From: Microcaldota archaeon
GTDB lineage: Archaea; Micrarchaeota; Micrarchaeia; Anstonellales; Bilamarchaeaceae
Direction of reading: 5' to 3'
NCBI GenBank assembly: GCA_018813505.1
Contig: JAHJBM010000069.1
Span: 1-53,227, forward strand
Length of the DNA: 53,227 nt
Part shown: in pieces, positions 39,884 to 47,846 of the stretch
How positions within the stretch are numbered: the first letter of the stretch is position 1
How the letters are laid out: the number at the start of each line of letters is the position of its first letter
Made by a program: the position numbers and the translations under genes
Notes under the pieces: model-generated
The model's input: the letters and a program-made list of their open reading frames with translations, nothing else
The model's database searches: none
What the model was told of the DNA's origin: nothing

Positions 39884-40711
39884 TTACATTTCACGTTCCA
39901 TTCTATGCTCTTCCATGGCACAATTGACATGATAAATGTATTCGTCTCCTTGCAAATAATCACCCGTGACCTCAAGAAATGCCATTCTAATAGCGATTGA
40001 TTCGAACATCCTAGCAATGCTTGGATCCTCGTTTGCAATTGAAACTAGTATGTCATAGGCAAGCCGTGATGCATCTGATTCTTCAATTAAAACATCGAGA
40101 AGATGGGGAATACATCTTGGATCAATTTGGCCTTTTAATGCTGCAATTCTGATTATGAATACTGCATCATATCTAGTTTCGTTACCGCATGATGGCATGT
40201 TTTTCATTATATCTAAAAGCAATGGCCGTATGTCATTTCCTTTTAAAACCATTTTTTCTATTCCGCTTATACCCTGCCATATATCACTAGATTTAATCGA
40301 AAGAAGGTATCTTACACTATTCCAATAGCCATTTGAAATTGCATACTGAAACAACGCATCAATCGCAAAACTTCTACTTTTCCAATGTATTGCCCTGTTT
40401 GATATTTCGCCAAGAACTTCGATTGCACTACTGTAGGACATCCCCATTTCTGCTGCAGTGTCGAAAATCCTCATGGCTCTTTCTCTTATTTCATTTTTGG
40501 TATCTGCAAGAAGTAGTGCTGCTGGTCTGAAATTTTCTGCTGATTTTACAAGTCTTCTAATTCTTGTTCTAGTTGTAGCATGCAACAATTGTCTTCTAAG
40601 TTTCACCACCTCATCATATAATCGATCTGAAAATACGTTTATTGTTGTCATGCTATCGTTTCTTCTTGTTCGGTCTGGATGACGTATCACTGCCTTTTCA
40701 GCCTTATACAT
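39884..40711 (-). CDS. Alpha-solenoid (HEAT-like) hypothetical protein
   Basis: 275 residues from the ATG at 40711 (the track uses TTG 40720); a TATA-like ATATTTATAGATTT on the minus strand lies about 25-35 nt upstream. The sequence is a series of helix pairs of about 35-40 residues (IRERAMRIFDTAAEMGMSYSSAIEVLGEIS, KSRSFAIDALFQYAISNGYWNSVRYLLSI, CIPHLLDVLIEESDASRLAYDILVSIANEDP), a HEAT/ARM-like solenoid. Such folds mediate protein interactions. A protein with the same general look is encoded at 50220-51029, but obvious identity between them is low. Convergent with the S-layer gene. Confidence 0.75.
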   Translation of the reverse strand: MYKAEKAVIRHPDRTRRNDSMTTINVFSDRLYDEVVKLRRQLLHATTRTRIRRLVKSAENFRPAALLLADTKNEIRERAMRIFDTAAEMGMSYSSAIEVLGEISNRAIHWKSRSFAIDALFQYAISNGYWNSVRYLLSIKSSDIWQGISGIEKMVLKGNDIRPLLLDIMKNMPSCGNETRYDAVFIIRIAALKGQIDPRCIPHLLDVLIEESDASRLAYDILVSIANEDPSIARMFESIAIRMAFLEVTGDYLQGDEYIYHVNCAMEEHRMEREM

Positions 40712-40870
40712 ATGTAACAACCATTACAAAATCTATAAATATCCATATGCTATTCATTCGATACTCCTATTAGTACAATTTCCACTTACTTATATTGAGA
40801 TTTTGTTTATCTCGCGAAGCGAATCATTGTTCCGTTATCTGTTTTTAAATTTTAGTATCGTATTTTTATC

Positions 40871-42319
40871 ATGGTTTACAAATTAATGGGAAAAGGAGAA
40901 GAACGTGCAAGACCAAGTGAACCTATCACTCATAGCATTCAATTTCAGGTACAAGATCTAACACAAGCACAGGCAGATCGATTACAACAAACACATATTG
41001 TCGTTCCTTTGATTGAACCTGCAACAAACCGAAGAGCATCAAGATATCTTGTTGCAGAAATTCCAGACGCACTAAGATCTGAACTCGGAAGGCGCATTAA
41101 TACTACGCGAACATATTCAGGTAGAATCGATCATTACATGAGTGGAGTCGAAGATTGGATAAGCCTTGTACAATCAAGAATGGTTAGCGTTTATATGGCT
41201 TCAAGATCTGGGAACAACCCCAGTTCAAACCTTCAAGCAGTTGTTCCTGATATTCCGCCTCCAAGATTTTCTGCTATTGCCGATGCCATAGATAATCTTC
41301 ATAATATTGTTCCACGACCGGCAAGTCCTGTTCCTGTTCGTGTTCTAAGAGCAAATCAAGAACCTGCACCGCGAGTTATTCCAGCATCACAACCAGTAGA
41401 GCAACCTGCGCCACAACCACCGCCAGTAGTAATACCTACACCTGCGCCTCCTGTAGATGCACCACTTGTTTCAGGAACTGGTGGTCAAGGTGCTGGTCGA
41501 AGACCTGGTATTGGTGGAGCACCTTCATCTACAGTTGCCCCGCCAGTACAGCAACCGATAACAGATGCACAAATCAATGGCTATATTGGCGGATCACTCT
41601 CAGCTGAACAAGTTGCACTTATGGAATGGCCAGATGAGCGAGTACGTGCTCTGGCAGATGCGAGAATTGCGAGGCTTAGGGCATTGCACGGGCAACTCAC
41701 TGCTTCTGATTCAAGTACGAATGTAACTGCTGAAAGAGAAAGACGTATGAACAGATCAATCGAACAGCTCAATGCCCCTTACGGAACTCGCAGAGCTCCG
41801 CCTACAGCTGCAATTTTGATAACGAGATTTGGAGGTATTACCAATCTTTTAATTGAATTTCAGCGAACTCTTGCTGACAGAACTCGTGCATCTGTGCCGC
41901 AACCAACTAGAATTCCTGGTCATATTGACCCAGTGGTTGGTCGATTACCTCAAGGTATACTGCGTGGCACAGGCGTTGATAGAGATAATCCATATGTCAT
42001 ATCTCCATGGAATCAGCCAAATACCTCAGGTAATGTTATTTTTCCTATCAATTTAACTGTATTACCAGTTCCTACAGATGAATCAATTCGTTTTACTGCT
42101 CATTTTAGTATCTCTGTTCCACAAGATAGACTCCGTAGAACTGGCCATCTTGATTTAGTTCCAGTTCGAGAGTTATCACGTATCGTGAGGCGTGGTCTAG
42201 AACACGCTGCTCGGGCAAATGGTTTTGATCCAACCAACCAACAAATCTCTCACGCTATTGGTCTTTCATGTGATGATTTTGAACAAAATTTATTGCACCA
42301 AGAGTTTACATTTGAATAG
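40871..42319 (+). CDS. Hypothetical protein with proline-rich linker
   Basis: 482 residues, no family recognised. The N-terminal domain (1-110) is alpha/beta (HSIQFQVQDLTQAQADRLQQ). Residues about 150-240 are a Pro/Ala/Gly-rich linker (QPAPQPPPVVIPTPAPPVDA). Then come a helical segment (EQVALMEWPDERVRALADARIARLRALHG) and a beta-rich C-terminal domain (FPINLTVLPVPTDESIRFTAHFSISVP). No signal peptide. GTTTTTAAATTTTAG about 25 nt before the ATG indicates a leaderless mRNA. The two-domain, linker-joined layout suggests a scaffold or adaptor; this is inference. Confidence 0.75.
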   Translation: MVYKLMGKGEERARPSEPITHSIQFQVQDLTQAQADRLQQTHIVVPLIEPATNRRASRYLVAEIPDALRSELGRRINTTRTYSGRIDHYMSGVEDWISLVQSRMVSVYMASRSGNNPSSNLQAVVPDIPPPRFSAIADAIDNLHNIVPRPASPVPVRVLRANQEPAPRVIPASQPVEQPAPQPPPVVIPTPAPPVDAPLVSGTGGQGAGRRPGIGGAPSSTVAPPVQQPITDAQINGYIGGSLSAEQVALMEWPDERVRALADARIARLRALHGQLTASDSSTNVTAERERRMNRSIEQLNAPYGTRRAPPTAAILITRFGGITNLLIEFQRTLADRTRASVPQPTRIPGHIDPVVGRLPQGILRGTGVDRDNPYVISPWNQPNTSGNVIFPINLTVLPVPTDESIRFTAHFSISVPQDRLRRTGHLDLVPVRELSRIVRRGLEHAARANGFDPTNQQISHAIGLSCDDFEQNLLHQEFTFE

Positions 42320-42361
42320 CCAGCCTCCCCTATTTTTAATTATTCCCTGTAATTTCATTCT

Positions 42362-43138
42362 ATGGGTTCATGTTCTCGCTGCGGTCAGCAGTGTCATACT
42401 GAATATGGTTCAGATGGCCGGTCTTATTGTTCCTCCTGCGTTTTTTATGGAATGAACAAGCCATGCTGGAAATGCGGTATGTATGTTCCTGCATCAGAAC
42501 TACAACAATATCGTGGTCAATGGGCCTGCCCTTATTGCATTCAGGATATGCGTGATGAGAATAGGCGGGCGCAAACGTCTGTTAAAAAAACTACAAGCGT
42601 ACGATATGTGCCTGAGATATGCGATAGGTGTGGTAAAAATCTTGAGGGTCGTGTATATCTTTGGAATGGCAGAAAACTTTGTAAAAGCTGTCTTGATGAA
42701 GAGCAGGATAGTTGGGGGGTAGTTGGTGGAAAGCCATCCCATTCTGTTCAGCGAATATCAGTAACTCCGCAGAAAAGAAAAGGTATACTCTCAGGTATTG
42801 AGCGCCTTTTCTCAGAATTCCTTGCACTGTTCGGAATAAAAACAAAACAGTCAGTTTCTGAAATTGTTGTTTATCACACCCCAGAGTCATTAAAACATGC
42901 AAAACCGATGTCAGAGGGAAAACTCAGTGAAAAATCAGAAGAAGAACCACCTCCACAGATCGAAGGACTGATGACAAAAGGAAAATCGCGCGGTGAGAAT
43001 ATACAAAGAAAAACTAGTTCATTTCCAAATCAAAATTCAGTTGAAAAAATAAAAAAATCAAAAAAACAGGAACCAGAAAAAAAAGAAGATAACAATCCGT
43101 TTGTTTCATACAAGGATAAAAAGAAGAAACGCAAGTGA
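42362..43138 (+). CDS. Multi-zinc-ribbon/LIM-like protein with basic tail
   Basis: The N-terminal 120 residues hold at least three Cys4-type zinc modules: CSRCGQQC...CSSC, CWKCGMY...CPYC and CDRCGKNL...CKSC, a LIM-like or treble-clef pattern. The middle (GILSGIERLFSEFLALFGI) could be an amphipathic helix. The last 100 residues are disordered and Lys/Glu/Ser-rich, ending KDKKKKRK. It directly precedes the GINS gene on the same strand, which suggests a link to replication or RNA metabolism. A TATA-like TTTTTAATTATTC lies about 25 nt before the ATG. The function is unknown. Confidence 0.82.
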   Translation: MGSCSRCGQQCHTEYGSDGRSYCSSCVFYGMNKPCWKCGMYVPASELQQYRGQWACPYCIQDMRDENRRAQTSVKKTTSVRYVPEICDRCGKNLEGRVYLWNGRKLCKSCLDEEQDSWGVVGGKPSHSVQRISVTPQKRKGILSGIERLFSEFLALFGIKTKQSVSEIVVYHTPESLKHAKPMSEGKLSEKSEEEPPPQIEGLMTKGKSRGENIQRKTSSFPNQNSVEKIKKSKKQEPEKKEDNNPFVSYKDKKKKRK

Positions 43139-43203
43139 TTGGCATTTCTCTATTTTTCAGGAAGGAATTTAAGTTCTTGCCACAATATCATTGTGGGAGG
43201 GTT

Positions 43204-43716
43204 ATGCTTAGCTATTCTGATCTTAGAGACATCCAGAAAAAAGAAATGAGTTCATCAGCAATAGTAAAGCTACCTGATGATTTTTACTTGGTTATGTCAC
43301 AGTTATTGTTAAAAAAGAAGGAGGATGCGCAGTTTTCCAAGTCCCTCCTTTCGATAAAAGAACATGAAAATATTAAGAAAATACTAATCACAATCCAGAC
43401 TAAAAGAGAAGAAAAGATAGTTTTTATGGCAGTAAGGGGCGAAAAAGAGGGGTTGGGGCTCACATCTGAAGAAAGGGAAACGTTAAAAGAGTTATTATCG
43501 ATAATAAAGAAATCACGCGAGACGTTAAAAAACGTTTGGGATAATGAAGAAAGCGTACAAACTGACTCGCATCGTATTAAGATTATAAAGGATGTATCTC
43601 AGTATAGAGGTCTTGATAATTCTCTTTACGGTCCGTTTAAATCAGGAGAAGAGAAACATCTTCCTCAGTCTGAGGTTGAGTGGTTGCTCAAGGCAGGTTT
43701 AGCCGAGATATTATAG
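43204..43716 (+). CDS. GINS complex subunit (archaeal Gins51/Sld5-Psf1 type)
   Basis: Component of the CMG-like replicative helicase complex. The start is set at MLSYSDLRDIQKKE (43204), preceded by GGAGGG; the track adds 23 residues that read like spacer. The N-terminal GINS A-domain has SYSDLRDIQKKEMSSSAIVKLPDDFY. A long helical middle follows, then the small beta B-domain at the end (VEWLLKAGLAEIL), the order of Sld5/Psf1-type GINS. 170 residues is the normal archaeal size. Ten nt later comes rpl44e, so replication and translation genes share a transcript, an arrangement common in archaea. Confidence 0.88.
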   Translation: MLSYSDLRDIQKKEMSSSAIVKLPDDFYLVMSQLLLKKKEDAQFSKSLLSIKEHENIKKILITIQTKREEKIVFMAVRGEKEGLGLTSEERETLKELLSIIKKSRETLKNVWDNEESVQTDSHRIKIIKDVSQYRGLDNSLYGPFKSGEEKHLPQSEVEWLLKAGLAEIL

Positions 43717-43726
43717 GTGATAGGTT

Positions 43727-44008
43727 ATGAAATTTCCAAAAGAGATAAATGCATATTGTTCAAGTTGCCGTGCTCACAAAGTTCATAAGGTCAAGCTTGC
43801 GAGTAAAGGCAGGCCAAGAACTCTTGCAAAGGGTAATCGTGCCCATCAGAGAAGTCTTATGGGTCACGGTAGTAAGAGGGCCGGTGAAAAGACCGTGAAA
43901 AAACAGGGAAAAAAACAAAAGCTTATGTTACAGTGTAGTGAGTGCAAAAAAAAGCAGGAACGTGTTGTTGGTGGAAGAACAACTAAACGTATAGAGCTCC
44001 AAGCATGA
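43727..44008 (+). CDS. rpl44e: 50S ribosomal protein L44e
   Basis: Archaeal/eukaryal large-subunit protein near the E site. MKFPKEINAYCSSCRAHKVH begins the zinc-binding part (CSSC), and LQCSECKKKQ provides the second Cys pair. The central basic region contains AKGNRAHQRSLMGHGSKRAGEK with the R-x-x-x-G-x-G loop that enters the E site. 93 residues, normal. TAGGTGATAGGTT before the ATG is a canonical ribosome binding site with 5-nt spacing. Confidence 0.98.
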   Translation: MKFPKEINAYCSSCRAHKVHKVKLASKGRPRTLAKGNRAHQRSLMGHGSKRAGEKTVKKQGKKQKLMLQCSECKKKQERVVGGRTTKRIELQA

Positions 44009-44027
44009 TTTGTTAAGGTGTTAATCT

Positions 44028-44189
44028 ATGAGCAATTATATAAAAGTGAAATGCAAGTGTGGCGAGGAAAAAATAATATTCAGTCATTCAACTTCTGTTG
44101 TTAAATGTAGTAAATGCAGCGAACCAATTGTCCATCCTTCTGGTGGCAAAGCAATTGTACATGCTGAAGAAGTAGAAGATCTTGGGTGA
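44028..44189 (+). CDS. rps27e: 30S ribosomal protein S27e
   Basis: 53 residues, too short for the ORF track. MSNYIKVKCKCGEEKIIFSH and VVKCSKCSEPIVHPSGGKAI carry the zinc knuckle (C-x-C ... C-x-x-C) and the typical L-x-x-P-x-G-G-K-A-x-I motif of archaeal S27e. AAGGTG-TTAATCT precedes the ATG. The stop overlaps the GTG start of aIF2-alpha (GTGA). Position between L44e and aIF2-alpha is the conserved archaeal order. Confidence 0.97.
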   Translation: MSNYIKVKCKCGEEKIIFSHSTSVVKCSKCSEPIVHPSGGKAIVHAEEVEDLG

Positions 44190-44944
44190 TTTGGATAGTC
44201 ACTCTTCCAGATGAAGGCGAATTAGTCATTGCAGTGGTCAAAAAAATAATGCCTTACGGTGCATTTTGTATACTTCCAGAATATAATGATCTAGAAGCGT
44301 TCATTCATATCTCAGAAGTTGCGCCACGTTGGATAAAGAATATCCATGAATTTATATCGGAAGGTCAAAGGCATGTTGTTTCTGTTCATAGGGTTGACCG
44401 TGAGAAGAACCAGGTTGACATATCAATTAAAAGGGTAAATGAGGAAGAGAAAAAAAGGAAGCTCGAGCTTATAAGAAATGAAAAAAGAGGTTCAAAACTT
44501 CTTGAGCTTGCAATGACTGCAGTAAAATTAAAAACCGATGTGCGGGTCATCCGTGATGAGATCGAATCCCATTTCCCCGATGTATATACTTGTTTTAAGG
44601 AGATAAGTGCTGAAGGGCCAGAAGTAATGAAAAAAGTAGACCTTCCAAAAGCCCTTAAGGAAAAGATCATTGAGATTGCTCAAAAAAACATAAAAAAATC
44701 GGTTGTTTATGTTGATACAACAATTACATTCGTTTGTTATGGTTCAGATGGCATCAATGACCTAAAAAAAGCCCTCGCGCCACAAGAGGACGTTACAATC
44801 CAGTATCTTGGCGCTCCGAAGTATAAAATATCCCTTACGGCATCTGATTATAAGAATGGTCAAAAAAGGCTCGACAAGATATTGGAAGGTATAAAAGGGT
44901 TTGCGCAGAAGAACAACTGTGATTTTAGTTCAGAGTCGGGATGA
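44186..44944 (+). CDS. aif2a: Translation initiation factor aIF2 subunit alpha
   Basis: Alpha subunit of the heterotrimeric factor that brings initiator tRNA to the ribosome. The N-terminal S1/OB domain shows PDEGELVIAVVKKIMPYGAFCIL, EAFIHISEVAPRWIKNIHEFI and VHRVDREKNQVDISIKRV. The helical middle domain follows, then the C-terminal alpha/beta domain (VDTTITFVCYGSDGINDLKKAL). 252 residues, slightly short but complete. The GTG start overlaps the S27e stop; Nop10 starts one nt after the TGA. Confidence 0.97.
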   Translation: MIWIVTLPDEGELVIAVVKKIMPYGAFCILPEYNDLEAFIHISEVAPRWIKNIHEFISEGQRHVVSVHRVDREKNQVDISIKRVNEEEKKRKLELIRNEKRGSKLLELAMTAVKLKTDVRVIRDEIESHFPDVYTCFKEISAEGPEVMKKVDLPKALKEKIIEIAQKNIKKSVVYVDTTITFVCYGSDGINDLKKALAPQEDVTIQYLGAPKYKISLTASDYKNGQKRLDKILEGIKGFAQKNNCDFSSESG

Positions 44945-45109
44945 ATGTATAAAATACGTCGGTGCTTTGCATGTGGGGGATACACATTATCTACCATCCA
45001 TTGCGAAAAATCTACTGTGTCTGCGCATCCACCTAAATTCAATCCAGATGATCGTTTTGGGGATCAGCGCAGGGCTGTCAAATATCATGAACCAAATCAG
45101 AAGAACTAA
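44945..45109 (+). CDS. nop10: Ribosome biogenesis protein Nop10
   Basis: Small H/ACA ribonucleoprotein subunit needed for pseudouridylation; 54 residues and so absent from the ORF track. MYKIRRCFACGGYTLSTIHC has the N-terminal zinc ribbon (C-x-x-C ... C, with the fourth ligand replaced), and SAHPPKFNPDDRFGDQRRAV is the C-terminal helix region diagnostic of Nop10. It starts directly after the aIF2-alpha stop. H/ACA guide RNAs should exist elsewhere in this genome; none is seen here with confidence. Confidence 0.96.
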   Translation: MYKIRRCFACGGYTLSTIHCEKSTVSAHPPKFNPDDRFGDQRRAVKYHEPNQKN

Positions 45110-45133
45110 TTTGGTTCGTTATACGGTGCTCAG

Positions 45134-45901
45134 ATGAAAGAAACTACGATAATAGAAAAAGTGAAAATAAAGAAAAAATTGCATAATGCAGTACTTCTAA
45201 CTGGACTTCCTGGCATTGGTCTTATCGGTCAAGTGGTGGGTCGCTACCTCGTAGAAGAACTCAAAGCAAAAAAAGTTGCATGGCTTCTTTCACCTCATTT
45301 TCCACATCAGGTATTTATGACTAAGAAAGGTGGTATGCGCATGGTCAAGAATACCTTTTACCATTACAAAGGCAAAAAGAACGATATCCTATTCCTGCTT
45401 GGTGACATACAGGCAATAAGTTCTGTTGGGCAGTATGAAGTTGCTTCAGTGGTTTTAGAATATTGCAAGAAACTTGGTATAAAAGAGATACTTACTGTAG
45501 GTGGGTATAGTACCGGAACCTTGTCAGATCAAAGAGATGTATTAGCTGTTGCTACGTCCGATAATCTCAGAGATCGCCTTAAGAAGAAAGGAGTTATCTT
45601 TGGAAAAGCGAATGGGTGCATTGTGGGTGCAGCAGGGCTTTTACCTGCCCTTAGCAGATTATATGATATGGAGGGTGCGTGCATCATGGGCGAAACCCAT
45701 GGAAGTTATGTTGATACTGCATCAGCCAAGCAAATTGTTGTATTGCTTTCGAAATACCTCTCAATAAAAGTTGATATCAAGCGTTTGGACAAGCGTGCCA
45801 AAGAGAGCCAGAAGATACTGAAAAAAGTGCAGGAAGAAGTTGAAAAGAGTGTTGAAGCCCAATATGCGGCTGCGAGTACAAATGTCTCTTACATAAGATA
45901 A
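45134..45901 (+). CDS. PAC2 family protein (proteasome assembly chaperone-like)
   Basis: 255 residues of the archaeal PAC2 family, usually next to nop10, as here. Typical segments: HNAVLLTGLPGIGLIGQVVGRYLVEEL, SPHFPHQVFMTKKGGMRMVKNTFY, DILFLLGDIQAISSVGQYEVASVVLEYCK, ILTVGGYSTGTLSDQRDVLAVA and GCIVGAAGLLPALSRLYDMEGACIMGET. The eukaryotic relative PAC2 helps assemble 20S proteasomes. The archaeal role is not settled. Helical C-terminus. GGTGCTCAG before the ATG serves as the ribosome binding site. Confidence 0.95.
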   Translation: MKETTIIEKVKIKKKLHNAVLLTGLPGIGLIGQVVGRYLVEELKAKKVAWLLSPHFPHQVFMTKKGGMRMVKNTFYHYKGKKNDILFLLGDIQAISSVGQYEVASVVLEYCKKLGIKEILTVGGYSTGTLSDQRDVLAVATSDNLRDRLKKKGVIFGKANGCIVGAAGLLPALSRLYDMEGACIMGETHGSYVDTASAKQIVVLLSKYLSIKVDIKRLDKRAKESQKILKKVQEEVEKSVEAQYAAASTNVSYIR

Positions 45902-45957
45902 TTTCTTTCTTTTTTATTGTACTATAAAAAGTTAGCAGTTTTCACTACAAACTCCAA

Positions 45958-45985
45958 ACAGTAAAGTTGTATACAACTTTACTGT
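45958..45985. repeat. 28-nt perfect palindrome
   Basis: ACAGTAAAGTTGTA is followed at once by its reverse complement. Around it, TTTTATTGTAC (45911-45921) and GTACAATAAAA (45984-45994) form a second 11-nt inverted pair overlapping the right arm. Located between the PAC2 stop and the BASS transporter. Possible roles: dimer operator, terminator hairpin, or a miniature inverted-repeat element about 84 nt long. Confidence 0.6.
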
Positions 45986-46007
45986 ACAATAAAATTTTTG
46001 AAAATAT

Positions 46008-46049
46008 TTGACATGATACTTCATGTCAAAATTTGACATTACATGTCAA
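46008..46049. promoter_or_regulatory. Two tandem inverted repeats before the BASS transporter (putative operators)
   Basis: TTGACATGA-TACT-TCATGTCAA (46008-46029) is followed after 3 nt by TTGACAT-TAC-ATGTCAA (46033-46049). Both share the half-site TTGACAT. They sit just after an AT-rich TATA-like GAAAATATTTG (46000-46010) and before the ATG at 46084, overlapping the expected transcription start. This is the layout of repressor sites; the regulator is not identified. Confidence 0.6.
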
Positions 46050-46083
46050 TCTGAAAGATTTCAATTGTTTTTATGGTGCTTAC

Positions 46084-47001
46084 ATGTTATACAAATCGAT
46101 CGAAGCAAATTTTGTTTTGATACTTGTCATTGCTATAATTGCCGGGGTGGTGTTTCCTCAGCTTGCCGCTTTACAAAATGCCATACATCTTCTTCTAGCA
46201 TTTATTATTTTTCTCTCCAGTTTCAAGGTCGATATCAATATCATTTTTAATTATATTAAAGATCTCAGATTTTTCGGTTCACGATTTATTCTGATAAAAT
46301 TTATCATGCCCCTTGCTGTGTTCTATACTATATCATTATTTTCATTGGAACTTGCATTAGGCAGCCTACTGCTCGTGGCAACTCCTTCAGGTTTAAGCAA
46401 TGTTGTTTTGTCCGATATATTCAAGGGAAACAACGAGCTGTCTCTTGCATTTACAATAACCAGTCATCTACTTTCGGTTATCACCATTCCGCTTTTGGTG
46501 TTTATTACAATTCGGGAGTCTATCTCATTTGATTATATCTCGTTATTGATATCGCTTGTTGAAATTGTCTTGATCCCACTGATATTGTGTTGTCTGGTCA
46601 AAAAGTTTTTCTGGCATAAGTTAGAACCCTATTCGAAATATTCTTCTGCCATCTCCATTATTTTTATTTTTATAGTTGTTTCAGGCATAGTTTCAATTAA
46701 CCGTGGTTCTTTTCTTGAATTTCAAAACTTTATAACCACCATTATCTTTGTAATCCTTCTTCTTCTTACAATGATGTTTTTGGGATTTTTTCTTGGAAAC
46801 AATAAAAAAGATAAACTGGCAATTTCATTGAGTAGTTATCATATCAACGCTGTTTTGGGATTATATATCGCAAGCACATTTTTTTCCAAGGGTGTTGTGG
46901 TGGTGCTGATTTCTGCAGTTCTTTCTCTTGATATTCTTCTGGTTGTGTTCACTTGGGTAACTGGTCATTATATACAAAATTCTAGTATCAAATCTCCATA
47001 A
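46084..47001 (+). CDS. Bile acid:sodium symporter (BASS) family transporter
   Basis: 305 residues with about nine or ten membrane helices. ANFVLILVIAIIAGVVFP starts the first. VATPSGLSNVVLSDIFKGNNELSLAFTITSHLLSVITIPLLV is the conserved crossover region of the BASS/NTCP fold, which normally carries the sodium and substrate sites; YHINAVLGLYIASTFFSKG corresponds to the second. The family imports organic anions with sodium; the substrate cannot be told. The start is corrected from TTG 46033 to ATG 46084, which has GGTGCTTAC upstream and avoids coding through the operators. Confidence 0.88.
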   Translation: MLYKSIEANFVLILVIAIIAGVVFPQLAALQNAIHLLLAFIIFLSSFKVDINIIFNYIKDLRFFGSRFILIKFIMPLAVFYTISLFSLELALGSLLLVATPSGLSNVVLSDIFKGNNELSLAFTITSHLLSVITIPLLVFITIRESISFDYISLLISLVEIVLIPLILCCLVKKFFWHKLEPYSKYSSAISIIFIFIVVSGIVSINRGSFLEFQNFITTIIFVILLLLTMMFLGFFLGNNKKDKLAISLSSYHINAVLGLYIASTFFSKGVVVVLISAVLSLDILLVVFTWVTGHYIQNSSIKSP

Positions 47002-47058
47002 GGTAAAATCTCCAAAGAGCCAAGTTTTAATAATTTTGCCGGTTTATTCAAAACGGGG

Positions 47059-47451
47059 ATGAATGTGAAAGGTCAGCTTAGTATTGAATATCTTCTGGTA
47101 TCTACAGTTGCGATCCTTCTTATTTTGGTATCGCTTGCTGCGCTTATAGGGGTAAAGGATTATTCTGATAGTGCTATGAAAGTACATACACTCAAATCTT
47201 CTGCTATCTCATTAAATACTGCGATAAACGAAGTTTGCGCTCTTGGCAACGGTAATGGGAGGGTGATCCAACTCACGACCAATCTTTCCATAGATTGTGA
47301 ATATGCTGATGAAGAATGGGTCGTTTCTTTTTATGATCCTGAAAATTCAATTATCCATTCTAGTCATTGTGAAGTAAAAACAGCAAAAAACTTAAACGGG
47401 CTAGTCTATATTCAGAATGAAAAGGGAATAATAAAAATTACTGAGAGGTAG
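47059..47451 (+). CDS. Pilin-like protein with class III signal peptide
   Basis: 130 residues. The N-terminus MNVKGQLSIEYLLVSTVAIL fits the archaeal class III prepilin signal (K-G, cut, Q-x-S-x-E-x-x-x-L), processed by an EppA-like peptidase, followed by a hydrophobic helix that assembles into a type IV pilus-like filament. The rest is a small beta domain with three Cys (EVCALGNGNG, DCEYADEEW, SHCEVKT). The TATA box GTTTTAATAATTTTG lies about 30 nt upstream. Single pilin-like genes of this kind are frequent in DPANN archaea. No secretion ATPase is nearby. Confidence 0.88.
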   Translation: MNVKGQLSIEYLLVSTVAILLILVSLAALIGVKDYSDSAMKVHTLKSSAISLNTAINEVCALGNGNGRVIQLTTNLSIDCEYADEEWVVSFYDPENSIIHSSHCEVKTAKNLNGLVYIQNEKGIIKITER

Positions 47452-47477
47452 GTCATTTTTGGGAATTTTCCTGCCAA

Positions 47478-47762
47478 TTAGACTACTGTGATTTTTCCGA
47501 ATTTACCAAGCGTAAGCTGCGGAGTTCCTTGCCATTCGTTTACATAACCGTTTTCTATTTTTACCTTATCCCCTTCTTTTACCTGATCTATAGTATCGTT
47601 CCATAGTGTGAGTGTTATGGATCCGCTGTCATCCTTTACGGTGACATTTGCAACTCTTAATTTTCTTCCGTATTTGTTTATCTCACGTGTTGCTTCAACC
47701 GAGGCTATTTCAGCTTCAAGATTTACACTTCCAGTACCAACTTTCAATTCACTAATTTTCAT
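47478..47762 (-). CDS. Single OB-fold nucleic-acid-binding protein (RPA-like)
   Basis: 94 residues from MKISELKVGTGSVNLEAEI (47762; the track starts five codons earlier). It is one OB-fold of the archaeal RPA/SSB type: VNLEAEIASVEATREI, LRVANVTVKDDSGSITLTLWNDTIDQVKEGDKVKIENGYV, WQGTPQLTLGKFGKI. This is the domain that binds single-stranded DNA in archaeal RPA; as a stand-alone protein it may be a small SSB or an RPA partner. AATTATAAG about 25 nt upstream suggests a leaderless mRNA. It is encoded just after tRNA-Thr on the same strand. Confidence 0.9.
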   Translation of the reverse strand: MKISELKVGTGSVNLEAEIASVEATREINKYGRKLRVANVTVKDDSGSITLTLWNDTIDQVKEGDKVKIENGYVNEWQGTPQLTLGKFGKITVV

Positions 47763-47846
47763 TTTATACATCTCCAAATCTTATAATTTTTGATGGTTCC
47801 GAAACACGGAACTCATCAGGACCCGAAATGCGGGCATAAATAAAAA

